Source: Rhizobium phaseoli (GTDB lineage: Bacteria > Pseudomonadota > Alphaproteobacteria > Rhizobiales > Rhizobiaceae). Taken from it: a stretch of DNA of 64,000 bases. The translations under genes and the position numbers were made by a program. The notes beneath the pieces were generated by a model. That model saw only the letters and a program-made list of their open reading frames with translations, searched no databases and was not told the origin of the DNA. Where the stretch lies: NCBI RefSeq assembly GCF_003985125.1, contig NZ_ML133584.1, positions 47,035 to 111,034 on the forward strand, read 5' to 3'. Positions 25,250-33,142 of the stretch are shown one piece after another; position 1 is the stretch's first letter; every line of letters begins with the position of its first letter.

Positions 25250-26658
25250 GACGGCAACCCCGCCACTGGAAAACGGTGCTGCCATCGCGCCTCGGCCTCC
25301 AGGCGTGCCGCAAGCGACAGAAGCCGGGGCTCGTGACCCATCGGCATCATGAGCTGCACCGGCAGCGGCATGGCGTGCTGATCCTGTCCAAAAGGCAGCG
25401 TTAAAGCAGGAAAACCCGAGACATTGGCAAGGCAGGCAAGCGGCGCAAACGCGGTCATTCGCTCCAGATGGAGATCGGTGTCGGCATGATCGGACGGAAA
25501 GGAGCCGATCGCAAGAGGCGCGGAGGCGAGCATCGGCATCAGGATGCAATCGACCGTATCGAATAGCCCCCAGACCGCATGGCTCACCAGCACCGCATCG
25601 TTCAGTGTTTTCCAGAGCGCGGTGGCCGAAAGCGTTCGTCCGCGTCTAGCGAAAGCCCGGGTGAGGGGCTCGGCCCTGCTTTCCTCAAGCGCTGCCGCCT
25701 CGACGAGGGCGGCGAGATTGACCGAAACGATATCCGCAAAGGCGCGGCCGCTGGCGGCGGCGCTCCATTCGAAGTCGGCCCAGGCCAATGGAACGATGGC
25801 GTGTCCGTCCTTCTCGAGCACACGCGCGGCGTCCGCGACGGCCGCAAGTCGATCACCCTCGGTCGGGTGGGCGGGTCCGGTATCCGTCAACAGGCCGATC
25901 CGCAAACGGCCGGTGTCGACATCGGCGGGAGAGGGATCGGGAACGGGTCCGCGTGCATTGCCGCTCAGCCGGTCGAAAATCAGCGCAGTATCCCGCACCG
26001 AGCGGCAGACCGCCAGTTCGCTCGCAATGCCGGCAAGGTGGTTGCCGAAAGACGGCCCGCCGGGGATGGCGCCGCGGGTCGGCTTCATTCCGACGAGACC
26101 GCAGCAGGCGGCGGGCACGCGGATCGAGCCGCCGGCATCGGTGGCATGGGCAATCGCGACGATCCCGGCAGCAACCGCTGCCGCCGCACCGCCGGACGAG
26201 CCGCCGGCGGTGCGCGTGGGATCGAGCGGGTTGCGACAGACAGGTCCGATCGCCGGTTCGCTGGCGAGCGAAAGGCCGAATTCCGGGCTCGTCGTCAGGC
26301 CGAACAGACAGAAGCCGGCCTCGCGGAACCGCGCAGCGAGATCGGAGTCGGCGTCGCCGCCCTTTCTCTCGAAGAGGCGGGAACCGGCCGTTACCGGCAG
26401 TCCGCGGAAGGGACCGCCAAGATCCTTCGCCAAGGTCGGCACGCCGGCAAAGGGCCGCGCCGAGAAATGCTCGGGCGCGCTCTGCCGCTCCCGGTCGCAG
26501 GCCTGCGCCGCGGCGAGACCCATGGCACCGTCGAGATAGGCGATCGCGCCGAGCGGCGCATGCCGCGCGGCAGCCTCGAGGGAGGTCTGCATCGCTTCTG
26601 CAGCGCTCAGACTGCCATGCCTGATCGCTGCCGCCAGTTCCGTCGCATCGCCCTGCAT
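25246..26658 (-). CDS. Amidase (amidase signature family)
   Basis: The 470-residue protein has the Ser-cisSer-Lys triad of the family: Lys78 in PTLAKDLGG, the Ser pair 154-155 in RTAGGSSGGAAAA and nucleophile Ser178 in DAGGSIRVPAACCGLVG. Such enzymes hydrolyse C-N amide bonds. Start at ATG 26658 lies 8 bases after the SBP stop; the ribosome-binding site is weak, so translation may be coupled. Between a BMP-type SBP gene and its ATPase gene, the enzyme probably acts on the imported compound or its ring-opened product (inference). Confidence 0.9.
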   Translation of the reverse strand: MQGDATELAAAIRHGSLSAAEAMQTSLEAAARHAPLGAIAYLDGAMGLAAAQACDRERQSAPEHFSARPFAGVPTLAKDLGGPFRGLPVTAGSRLFERKGGDADSDLAARFREAGFCLFGLTTSPEFGLSLASEPAIGPVCRNPLDPTRTAGGSSGGAAAAVAAGIVAIAHATDAGGSIRVPAACCGLVGMKPTRGAIPGGPSFGNHLAGIASELAVCRSVRDTALIFDRLSGNARGPVPDPSPADVDTGRLRIGLLTDTGPAHPTEGDRLAAVADAARVLEKDGHAIVPLAWADFEWSAAASGRAFADIVSVNLAALVEAAALEESRAEPLTRAFARRGRTLSATALWKTLNDAVLVSHAVWGLFDTVDCILMPMLASAPLAIGSFPSDHADTDLHLERMTAFAPLACLANVSGFPALTLPFGQDQHAMPLPVQLMMPMGHEPRLLSLAARLEAEARWQHRFPVAGLPS

Positions 26659-26666
26659 CAGCCGAA

Positions 26667-27653
26667 CTACTTCGGCTCTTCCATCATCTTCGGAACTTCG
26701 AAGGTGCCGGCCTTGATCTCCGCCCGCTTGGCTTCCATCGCGGCCTCCGCCTCGGCAGGCGCAACACCCTTGACGAAGACGATATCGCTGCCGCCTTCCT
26801 TCATCAGGCCGTAAGACGTGTAGTTCCTGCCGACCGGTTTGCCGGCAGCGACATCGGCGATCGCGGCATTGAGGATCGGGCGGAAATACCACATGGCGTT
26901 GGCAAACACCGTATCGGGATAACGCGGCGTGTAATCGACCAGCGAGCCGACCGACTTGATGCCGCGTTCCTTGGCGGCATCGGCCGTGCCGATGCGCTCG
27001 CCGAACAGGATGTCGGCGCCGGCGTCGATCTGGGCAAGGCCGGCCTCGCGGGCCTTCGGGGGATCGAAGAAGGTGCCGATGAACGAGACCAGGTGCTTTG
27101 CGTCGGGATTGACAGCCTTGACGCCCGCGGCAAAGGCGTTGATCAGCATGTTGACCTCGGGGATCGGAATGGCGCCGACCGAACCGACGACATTCGACTT
27201 GGTCATCTTGCCCGCGAGCATGCCGGCCAGATAGGCGCCGTCATGATTCCACGTGCCGAAGACACCGAAATTGTCGCCGGCCTGCTCGCCGCTCGAACCC
27301 AGCACGAAAGCGGTCTCGGGATAGTCTGCCGCGACCTGCCGGGCCTCCTTCTCCACCGCATAGGCCTCGCCGATAATCAGCTTGTTGCCCTGTTCGGCAT
27401 ATTCGCGCATGGCGCGCGGATAATCGGTGCCGGAGACACCTTCGGAAAAGACATATTCGATGACGCCTTCCTTGGCAGCGTCCTGGAGGGCCTTGTGAAG
27501 ACAGGAATTCCAAGCGTTTTCGACTGGCGACGCATGAATGCCGGCAACTTTCAGCGGGGCGGCGGCCCTTGCGAGCGGGGCGAGGCTGCTCACTCCGAGC
27601 GCAATGCCCGATGCGATCACTGCCCGGCGTGAAATCAGGATGTCTTTGGTCAT
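26667..27653 (-). CDS. BMP family ABC transporter substrate-binding protein
   Basis: The 328-residue protein starts at 27653, with GGGGAG about 7 bases upstream. Its N-terminus has ISRRAVIASG and a hydrophobic stretch ending LARAAAP, a possible Tat signal, and no lipobox. The mature part has BMP/PnrA features: VAGIHASPVENAWN, SGTDYPRAMREYAEQGN, VFGTWNHDGAYLAGMLAGKM and ADILFGERIGTADAAKERG. BMP-family proteins usually bind nucleosides or purines. It is the first gene of the six-gene operon 27653-20422. Confidence 0.93.
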   Translation of the reverse strand: MTKDILISRRAVIASGIALGVSSLAPLARAAAPLKVAGIHASPVENAWNSCLHKALQDAAKEGVIEYVFSEGVSGTDYPRAMREYAEQGNKLIIGEAYAVEKEARQVAADYPETAFVLGSSGEQAGDNFGVFGTWNHDGAYLAGMLAGKMTKSNVVGSVGAIPIPEVNMLINAFAAGVKAVNPDAKHLVSFIGTFFDPPKAREAGLAQIDAGADILFGERIGTADAAKERGIKSVGSLVDYTPRYPDTVFANAMWYFRPILNAAIADVAAGKPVGRNYTSYGLMKEGGSDIVFVKGVAPAEAEAAMEAKRAEIKAGTFEVPKMMEEPK

Positions 27654-27687
27654 CGATTGCTCCCCTTTTTTACCATCTGGTTCAAAA

Positions 27688-27715
27688 ATCATAGTAGCGC
27701 CTAAAAATGTGTCAA
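27688..27715 (-). promoter_or_regulatory. Sigma70-type promoter of the BMP transporter operon
   Basis: On the minus strand TTGACA (27715-27710) is separated by 16 bases from TATGAT (27693-27688), 35 bases before the SBP start codon. Three A-rich motifs of the form (C/T)(A/T)AAAAAT recur at about 27684, 27702 and 27731 and could be regulator contacts, but no regulator gene is adjacent. Confidence 0.65.
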
Positions 27716-27989
27716 GGAGAGAAGAGGCTTAAAAATCAGGCTGATGGGCCCCGGCGCTCTTTCACTGTACGCCGATTTTTCCGGCTTGCTGATGGCGTCG
27801 CGACTTGGCGCAAGTAACGCGGTGTGGCAGGCTGCAGCCCCGTTACCGCCGCGCTTTCCGGTTGAGATTCTTCACTTCAAGAAGCGCGACCTTCGCTTCG
27901 GGGCGACAAGGCTCGGACCGGATCTGCAGGGCTTGGCGCGGCGGCATGGGCAGGGTATGCAGAAGGCAATTGGGCTGGGGAAACAATAA
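27716..27989. other. Intergenic region between divergent BMP operon and lipid cassette
   Basis: This 274-base stretch separates the promoter of the minus-strand BMP operon from the plus-strand lipid cassette. I see no convincing gene, RNA or repeat. A short open frame at 27744-27989 ends exactly before the next ATG but its composition is unlike a protein of any family I know. The promoter of the lipid cassette should lie here, but no clear hexamer pair stands out. Confidence 0.4.
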
Positions 27990-28619
27990 ATGGGTGAAGA
28001 AGAGGACGCCTCGCGGCGGCCGATCGCGAGCCGGTCGTCGTCCTGGGCGATCGGCATGAGCGCGTGGCTGGCACGCACCGGTGTGACGCCGAACAGCATT
28101 TCGCTCTTCTCGATCCTGTTTGCCGGCTTCGGCGCGGCGCTGATCCTGCTCACGACCCATCCAATCGCCATGATCGGCGCGGCTTTCTCGGTGCAGCTGC
28201 GGCTCGTCTGCAATCTGCTCGACGGGATGGTCGCGATCGAAGGCGGCAAGAAAACCAAAAGCGGGGCGATCTACAATGAATTCCCCGATCGGGTCGCCGA
28301 CAGCCTGCTGCTCGTGGCGGCTGGTTATGCCTGCGGCTTTCCCTGGCTCGGCTGGCTGGCCGCGCTGCTTGCCGCACTCACCGCCTATATCAGGGTCTTC
28401 GGAGGATCGGTCGGCCTTGCCCAGGACTTCAGCGGCATCATGGCCAAGCAGCGCCGCATGGCGGTGCTGACGGCCGGCCTCGTTGCGCAGAGTGTGGAGA
28501 CGCTGGTCTCCGCCAGCCATTGGTCGCTGATCCTGAGCTCAGCCATCATCGCGACCGGCAGCCTCGTCACCTGCATCACCCGTACGATAACGCTTTCCCA
28601 TTCGCTGGAGAGACTATGA
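27990..28619 (+). CDS. CDP-alcohol phosphatidyltransferase family membrane protein, atypical active site
   Basis: The 209-residue membrane protein has the family's active-site spacing in NLLDGMVAIEGG followed by SGAIYNEFPDRVAD. Against the consensus D-x2-D-G-x2-A-R-x8-G-x3-D-x3-D, the first Asp is Asn, Arg is Ile and the third Asp is Asn; only two of the four Asp remain at the canonical positions, with an extra Asp four residues later. It has about five hydrophobic segments. It heads a three-gene cassette with an acyltransferase and a CdsA-like gene, coupled by ATGA overlaps, so a role in making or modifying a phospholipid-like product is likely, though the reaction may differ from the family norm. 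Confidence 0.85.
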   Translation: MGEEEDASRRPIASRSSSWAIGMSAWLARTGVTPNSISLFSILFAGFGAALILLTTHPIAMIGAAFSVQLRLVCNLLDGMVAIEGGKKTKSGAIYNEFPDRVADSLLLVAAGYACGFPWLGWLAALLAALTAYIRVFGGSVGLAQDFSGIMAKQRRMAVLTAGLVAQSVETLVSASHWSLILSSAIIATGSLVTCITRTITLSHSLERL

Positions 28620-29236
28620 CCGCGCTTGTCCGTCGGCTCCTTGTGTTGTTCGTCCGTATCATGGTTGGCGCCCGAAGCGAATGGCGGGGCTGCACGCCCG
28701 ACACGCGCCGCCGCATCTATTTCGCCAATCACAACAGCCATGTTGATACGGTGGCCGTCATGGCCGCCCTGCCGTATCAGGTGCGGCGGCTGACCCATCC
28801 GGTTGCAGCGCGCGACTATTGGGGTACGAGCGCCTTTCGCCGTTTCATCGCGGAGAAGGGCCTTCGCGCCGTCCTGATCGACCGCAAGCCTCTGCCGGAC
28901 AGCAACCCGCTGGAGCCGCTCGAGCGCCTGCTCGAGGAAGGGCGTTCGATCCTGATTTTTCCCGAGGGGACGAGAAGCTCTACCGATGAGATCGCCCCGT
29001 TTCGCAGCGGCATCTATCGCCTTGCCTGCCGCTTCCCGGATGTCGATCTTGTGCCGATCCATCTCGACAATCTGCAGCGCATCCTGCCCAAGGGAAGCTG
29101 GCTCATCGTGCCGATCACCTGCACGGCGCGCTTCGGCAAGCCGCTGCGCGTCGAACCAGGCGAAGGCAAGGACGCCTTCCTGGCCCGCGCCCGCGCCGCG
29201 ATCGTCGAACTGGCAGACGGAGGGCGCACCGCATGA
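28616..29236 (+). CDS. 1-acyl-sn-glycerol-3-phosphate acyltransferase-like protein (PlsC family)
   Basis: The 206-residue protein has the acyltransferase motif NHNSHVDT (H-x4-D type) at about residues 38-45, the phosphate-contact motif FPEGTRSS and a membrane-prone N-terminus (LVRRLLVLFVRIMV). The ATG at 28616 overlaps the previous stop (ATGA), and its own stop overlaps the next ATG. It should transfer an acyl chain to a lysophospholipid-like acceptor. Confidence 0.9.
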   Translation: MTALVRRLLVLFVRIMVGARSEWRGCTPDTRRRIYFANHNSHVDTVAVMAALPYQVRRLTHPVAARDYWGTSAFRRFIAEKGLRAVLIDRKPLPDSNPLEPLERLLEEGRSILIFPEGTRSSTDEIAPFRSGIYRLACRFPDVDLVPIHLDNLQRILPKGSWLIVPITCTARFGKPLRVEPGEGKDAFLARARAAIVELADGGRTA

Positions 29237-30162
29237 CCAGTCTTTTCTCTATCGTCCTTGCCGCGATCCTCGGCCTGCTCGCCGTCGCCTCCGCCATCGG
29301 TTTCATCCTGCAGCGGCGCGCGACCGAACCCGGGTCTGTCGCCACCGTCCAGAACCTCAATGCCCGCATCCGCTCCTGGTGGATCATGGTCGCGGTCTTC
29401 GGCGGCGCGATCCTGCTCGGCGATACGGCGGTGGTCATCCTGTTCGCATTCCTGTCCTTCATGGCGCTGCGCGAATTCTGGACGCTGACGCCATCACGGC
29501 GCGGCGACCACCTGGCGCTGTTCCTGTCCTTCTTCGTCGTCCTGCCGCTGCACTATGTGCTGCTCGGAACGCTATGGTACGGCCTCTTTTCCATCTTCAT
29601 CCCGGTCTATGCCTTCCTGACACTGCCGGCGGTGGCGACGCTGACCGGCGACGTCAACGAGTTCCTGGCGCGGACCGCCAGGGTGCAATGGGGACTGATG
29701 CTGACGGTTTATGCGATCAGTCATGCGCCCGCACTGCTGATGCTTGAGACCGGAACGCCGCCGGCGCTTCTTCTCGTCTATCTCGTCATCGTCGTGCAAC
29801 TCAGCGACGTCTTCCAGTATGTGTGGGGCAAGCTTCTCGGAAAACATCGGTTCTCGCCGAATATCAGCCCATCGAAGACGCTCGAAGGCCTGATCGGCGG
29901 CGGCGCCTCGGCCATCCTCGTCGGAACGCTGCTCTATCGCCTGACGCCGTTCTCACCCCTGCAGGCGGCTGCCATCAGCACGGTCATCGTCGTCGCCGGC
30001 TTCTTCGGCGGCTTCGTGCTCTCGGCCATCAAGCGCGATCTCAACGCCAAGGACTGGGGTTATGTGATCGAGGGCCATGGCGGCGTGCTCGATCGTCTCG
30101 ACTCCATCACCTTCGCCGCGCCGCTGTTCTTCCACATCGTCCGCTACTGGTTCACCGCCTGA
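29233..30162 (+). CDS. Phosphatidate cytidylyltransferase (CdsA family)
   Basis: The 309-residue protein has about eight hydrophobic segments and the CdsA signature at residues 263-291: SAIKRDLNAKDWG and IEGHGGVLDRLDS. CdsA makes CDP-diacylglycerol from phosphatidate and CTP. It is probably a second copy beside the core-genome enzyme, since it forms an accessory cassette with a CDP-alcohol transferase-like and an acyltransferase gene. Such three-gene sets would supply acylation, activation and head-group transfer in one unit. Confidence 0.92.
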   Translation: MTSLFSIVLAAILGLLAVASAIGFILQRRATEPGSVATVQNLNARIRSWWIMVAVFGGAILLGDTAVVILFAFLSFMALREFWTLTPSRRGDHLALFLSFFVVLPLHYVLLGTLWYGLFSIFIPVYAFLTLPAVATLTGDVNEFLARTARVQWGLMLTVYAISHAPALLMLETGTPPALLLVYLVIVVQLSDVFQYVWGKLLGKHRFSPNISPSKTLEGLIGGGASAILVGTLLYRLTPFSPLQAAAISTVIVVAGFFGGFVLSAIKRDLNAKDWGYVIEGHGGVLDRLDSITFAAPLFFHIVRYWFTA

Positions 30163-30189
30163 GGATATCCGCCGCATGCGGCCGGTTGC

Positions 30190-30513
30190 TCAAAACCGGT
30201 CCATGTCCTCAAGGCTTTCGATGAGCCGTTGCTGAACCTCCCGCTCTTGCCGCTCGATTGCCGTCACCAGCTTGCTCATCGTTCCCCGCAAGGTGTGCAG
30301 TTGGTCGAGCAGATCCATGACGACATCGACCCCGGCTTCGTTGACGCCCATATTGCCCATGAGATCGAGGATGAGCCGGCCGCGGGCGACGTCGGCCTCG
30401 CGAAACTGCCGTCCTTCGCCTGACATCGCCGGGACAAGCCAGCCCCGTTCGACCCAGAAGTCGAGCTGGACGACATCGATTTTCAAGCAAAGACGGAACT
30501 CATGATCATCCAT
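30190..30513 (-). CDS. cbpM: Chaperone modulator CbpM
   Basis: The 107-residue protein matches CbpM: MerR-like N-terminal region (CLKIDVVQLDFWVERGWLVP), then READVARGRLILDLMGNMGVNEAGVDVVMDLLDQL and a C-terminal helical tail (MSKLVTAIERQEREVQQRL). CbpM binds the J-domain of CbpA and inhibits it. Start at 30513 has GGAGG 8 bases upstream. It follows the cbpA stop after 2 bases, the usual gene order. Confidence 0.92.
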   Translation of the reverse strand: MDDHEFRLCLKIDVVQLDFWVERGWLVPAMSGEGRQFREADVARGRLILDLMGNMGVNEAGVDVVMDLLDQLHTLRGTMSKLVTAIERQEREVQQRLIESLEDMDRF

Positions 30514-30515
30514 GA

Positions 30516-31430
30516 TCAGGCCTCCATGTTCTTCCTCGGATCGTATGGATTTGCCGCCGCCCATTCCTTCACCAGGGAGGTCAGCCGTTCGTCCGGATTA
30601 TCGGGCAGCACGATCTTCAAGGAGACATAGACATCGCCGTGTCCGCCACCGCGTTTTGGAACGCCCTTGCCCCTGAGACGCAGGACCTTGCCCGTATTCG
30701 AGTGCGGAGGCAGCGTCACGTTGACAGGTCCCGACGGTGTCGGGACGCGGACCTTGCCGCCGAGCACCGCCTCGCCCAGCGAGATCGGCAGTTCCAGGCG
30801 GATGTCGTCGCCGTCGCGGGTGAAGAAGCGGTGAGGGGCCACACGGATCTCGATCAGGGCGTCGCCCGGCGGGCCGCCGCCAATGCCCGGTTCGCCTTTG
30901 CCACGCAGGCGCAAGGTCTGGCCGTCGCGGGTTCCGGGCGGGATCTGCACGTCGAGCTGCGGCCCATCCGGCAGCTTGATCTCGGTCCTGGTGCCGTTGA
31001 CGGCCTCGAGAAAATCGACCTCCATGGAGAAACGCCGATCCTGGCCTTGGCTGCGCATCCTGCCGCCGCCGGTGCGGCGGGAAAAGAAATTGGCAAAAGT
31101 GTTGTCGATATCGGCGAAATCGGCAAAGCCGGAATTGTTGCGGTAGGGATCATTGGGCCCGCTCGCCGAGGCATAGTCGCGGTAATAGCTGCGCTGCGCC
31201 CGCTCGGCGCCCGTCATATCGATCTCGCCGCGGTCGAATCGTCCCCGCTTCTGTTCGTCGCTCAAAATCTCGTAAGCGGTCGAAATATCCTTGAATCGGT
31301 CCTCGGCCTTTTTGTCGCCGGGGTTAAGGTCGGGGTGAAGCTTCTTGGCGAGCTTGCGGAACGCGCTCTGAATCTCCTTCTGCGTCGCATCCCGCTTCAC
31401 GCCCAGAAGCTCGTAGGGATCCTGGCTCAT
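30516..31430 (-). CDS. cbpA: Curved DNA-binding protein CbpA, DnaJ-family co-chaperone
   Basis: The 304-residue protein has a J-domain (residues 4-68) with HPD at 32-34, a glycine/arginine-rich linker (SRRTGGGRMRSQGQ) and a two-part DnaJ C-terminal substrate-binding domain (GTRDGQTLRLRGKGEPG, GKVLRLRGKGVPKRGG), without the zinc-finger of DnaJ. That layout identifies CbpA. It stimulates DnaK and can bind DNA. Start at 31430 has GGAG 8 bases upstream; the frame remains open to 31610 but that part overlaps the stress gene. The universal stress gene lies 136 bases upstream in the same direction. Confidence 0.94.
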   Translation of the reverse strand: MSQDPYELLGVKRDATQKEIQSAFRKLAKKLHPDLNPGDKKAEDRFKDISTAYEILSDEQKRGRFDRGEIDMTGAERAQRSYYRDYASASGPNDPYRNNSGFADFADIDNTFANFFSRRTGGGRMRSQGQDRRFSMEVDFLEAVNGTRTEIKLPDGPQLDVQIPPGTRDGQTLRLRGKGEPGIGGGPPGDALIEIRVAPHRFFTRDGDDIRLELPISLGEAVLGGKVRVPTPSGPVNVTLPPHSNTGKVLRLRGKGVPKRGGGHGDVYVSLKIVLPDNPDERLTSLVKEWAAANPYDPRKNMEA

Positions 31431-31566
31431 ACATATCTCCGGTCGGGCAGTCCATACTGCTGGTTGGCTTGTCACTGATATAGGTTGCCGGTCCGCGGCC
31501 GGGGAGGGGCAGCCCACGCGGCGCATCAAGCCGGTGGCCCTGTGATCGACGGAAACTTGCCAGAGG

Positions 31567-32034
31567 TCAAAGCAGGGCAGCGTCTTCGGCCTGCAGCGCG
31601 GAGCCCTCATGTACCTGGGCTAAACGCCGATCGACGAGAACCGAGCATCCCGCATGTCGCACCACCTTCTCGACGATCGAGGAGAAGACATAGTCGGTGA
31701 TATCGGGCACGTGGGATGACAGCAGAATGAGATCGGCCGCTCTCTCCCTTGCCGCCGACACCAGCAGGGAGGCGGCGGCGCCGATGCGAACCTCGATCAT
31801 CACAGGGATTCCCAACTCCTTGCAGAGCGACACAAGCTTCTTTTCGGCGTCGACAATGGCGGCCGTTTCCGATTCCTCGGGAATGCCGGTCAGACGGCGC
31901 TGCGGGACATTCTCGATGACATGCATAACGAGGATGGTTCCGCCTTCGTCCACAAGCGCCGCGGCCCGGCGCAGCAGACGGTTTGCCGTCTGCCTCGAAC
32001 CCATGCCGATGCCGCAGATGATCATGCGATACAT
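31567..32034 (-). CDS. Universal stress protein (UspA family)
   Basis: The 155-residue protein has a UspA fold pattern: MIICGIGMGS at the start, GGTILVMHVIE, EVRIGAAASLLVSAA and LILLSSHVPDITDYVFSSIVEKVVRHAGCSVLVDR. The usual ATP-binding G-x2-G-x9-G(S/T) is replaced by SSHVPDITDYVFSS, so nucleotide binding is uncertain. An FNR/FixK-like box lies 63-76 bases upstream. Rhizobial stress proteins of this family are often induced by low oxygen; cbpA and cbpM downstream may share the transcript. Confidence 0.88.
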   Translation of the reverse strand: MYRMIICGIGMGSRQTANRLLRRAAALVDEGGTILVMHVIENVPQRRLTGIPEESETAAIVDAEKKLVSLCKELGIPVMIEVRIGAAASLLVSAARERAADLILLSSHVPDITDYVFSSIVEKVVRHAGCSVLVDRRLAQVHEGSALQAEDAALL

Positions 32035-32096
32035 TGAATCAATATCCTCGGATGCGAGCCATTTCCGTGATCTTACCTCTATCGAGGCCGCCTGCT

Positions 32097-32110
32097 TTGA
32101 CCAAAGTCAA
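32097..32110 (-). promoter_or_regulatory. FNR/FixK-like box (anaerobox) of the universal stress gene
   Basis: TTGAC and GTCAA arms flank four bases, matching the FNR/FixK consensus TTGAT-N4-ATCAA apart from the inner T/A pair. On the minus strand a TAAGAT lies where a -10 element should be if the box were centred at -41.5, and the ATG is at 32034. This is the layout of a class II FNR-activated promoter. Confidence 0.6.
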
Positions 32111-32211
32111 GTCGGAATGCCGCTCGTGCATTCTGACGCCCTGTCGCAGTTGACGGCGGTCCGATCGGCGATAGCTCTCATGCCATGTCGTCGTCACTAC
32201 AGAGGTTTCAC

Positions 32212-33081
32212 ATGCCGAATTTCGCAATCATCGGAGCGGGCGCTATGGGAAGCGCTGTCGCCAAACGGCTGATCGACCATGGCGCCACGGTGCTGACTTG
32301 CCTCGAAGGCCGGAGCGAGCAGACGATCGCGCGCGCCAAGACAGCCGGCATGGTGCCGGTTGGACGCCAGGCGCTGGCGGAAGCCGAGCTGATCCTGTCG
32401 ATCGTTCCGCCGGCGGAAGCGATCGGTGTCGCCGAATTCGTCGCGCAGATATCGTCGGGAATGCCGGCGCCGCCGCCCTTTATCGACCTCAACGCGATCG
32501 CGCCGAAGACCATGCAGGCCCTGGCGGCGCGGTTCGATGGCAGCCGGATAGACGTTCTCGACGGCGCCATCATCGGCGGGCCGCCGGTTCCCGGCAAATC
32601 AGGGCCGGCCATCTATATCAGCGGCGATAGCGCGCAGCGAAGCAGGCTGCTCGAAGATTACGGCTTGCTGGTCCGCAGGCTCGATGGGCCACTCGGCGCG
32701 GCTTCGGCGCTGAAGATGTGTTATGCCGGCATCAACAAGGGCTTTATCGGCCTCGGCGCCGCAATGCTGCTGGCCGCATCCCGCTCGGGCGCTGCCGAAA
32801 GCCTGAAGGCCGAACTCGCCGAGAGCCTTCCCGACGTTGACCGCAAGCTGTCGAAATCCATTCCCGACATGTATCCGAAAGCCTATCGCTGGGTTGCCGA
32901 AATGCAGGAGATCGCCGACTTCCTTGGAGAGGACGATCCGGCGGCAGGAATCTTTCGCGGCATGGCGGAGGTCTTCTCCAGGCTGGCCGACGACGTCAAG
33001 GGCAGCCGCCGCGTGCTGGTCAGACAGCTGGACGAGATCCTTGGCTTCCCGGAAACCGCCGGTGCGATGGTCATGCCCTGA
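32212..33081 (+). CDS. NAD(P)-dependent oxidoreductase (6-phosphogluconate/3-hydroxyisobutyrate dehydrogenase-like)
   Basis: The 289-residue protein has the nucleotide-binding motif IIGAGAMGSA at residues 6-15 and a C-terminal helical domain with ALKMCYAGINKGFIGLG, the DUF1932 type found in beta-hydroxyacid dehydrogenase relatives. Start at 32212 with AGAGG upstream; an earlier in-frame ATG at 32185 would run into the stress-gene promoter. It is a single gene, convergent with the Tm-1-like pair. The substrate is unknown. Confidence 0.87.
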   Translation: MPNFAIIGAGAMGSAVAKRLIDHGATVLTCLEGRSEQTIARAKTAGMVPVGRQALAEAELILSIVPPAEAIGVAEFVAQISSGMPAPPPFIDLNAIAPKTMQALAARFDGSRIDVLDGAIIGGPPVPGKSGPAIYISGDSAQRSRLLEDYGLLVRRLDGPLGAASALKMCYAGINKGFIGLGAAMLLAASRSGAAESLKAELAESLPDVDRKLSKSIPDMYPKAYRWVAEMQEIADFLGEDDPAAGIFRGMAEVFSRLADDVKGSRRVLVRQLDEILGFPETAGAMVMP

Positions 33082-33142
33082 CCGCTTTTGCTGCTGGCGC
33101 CCCACCTCGGAGGCGCCGGCAGCTGGCGTGGCCAAGCCGCGC

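Noticed and set aside
27744..27989. 81-codon open frame just before the CDP-alcohol transferase gene
   Set aside because: No ribosome-binding site, no recognisable features, and it lies where promoters are expected.
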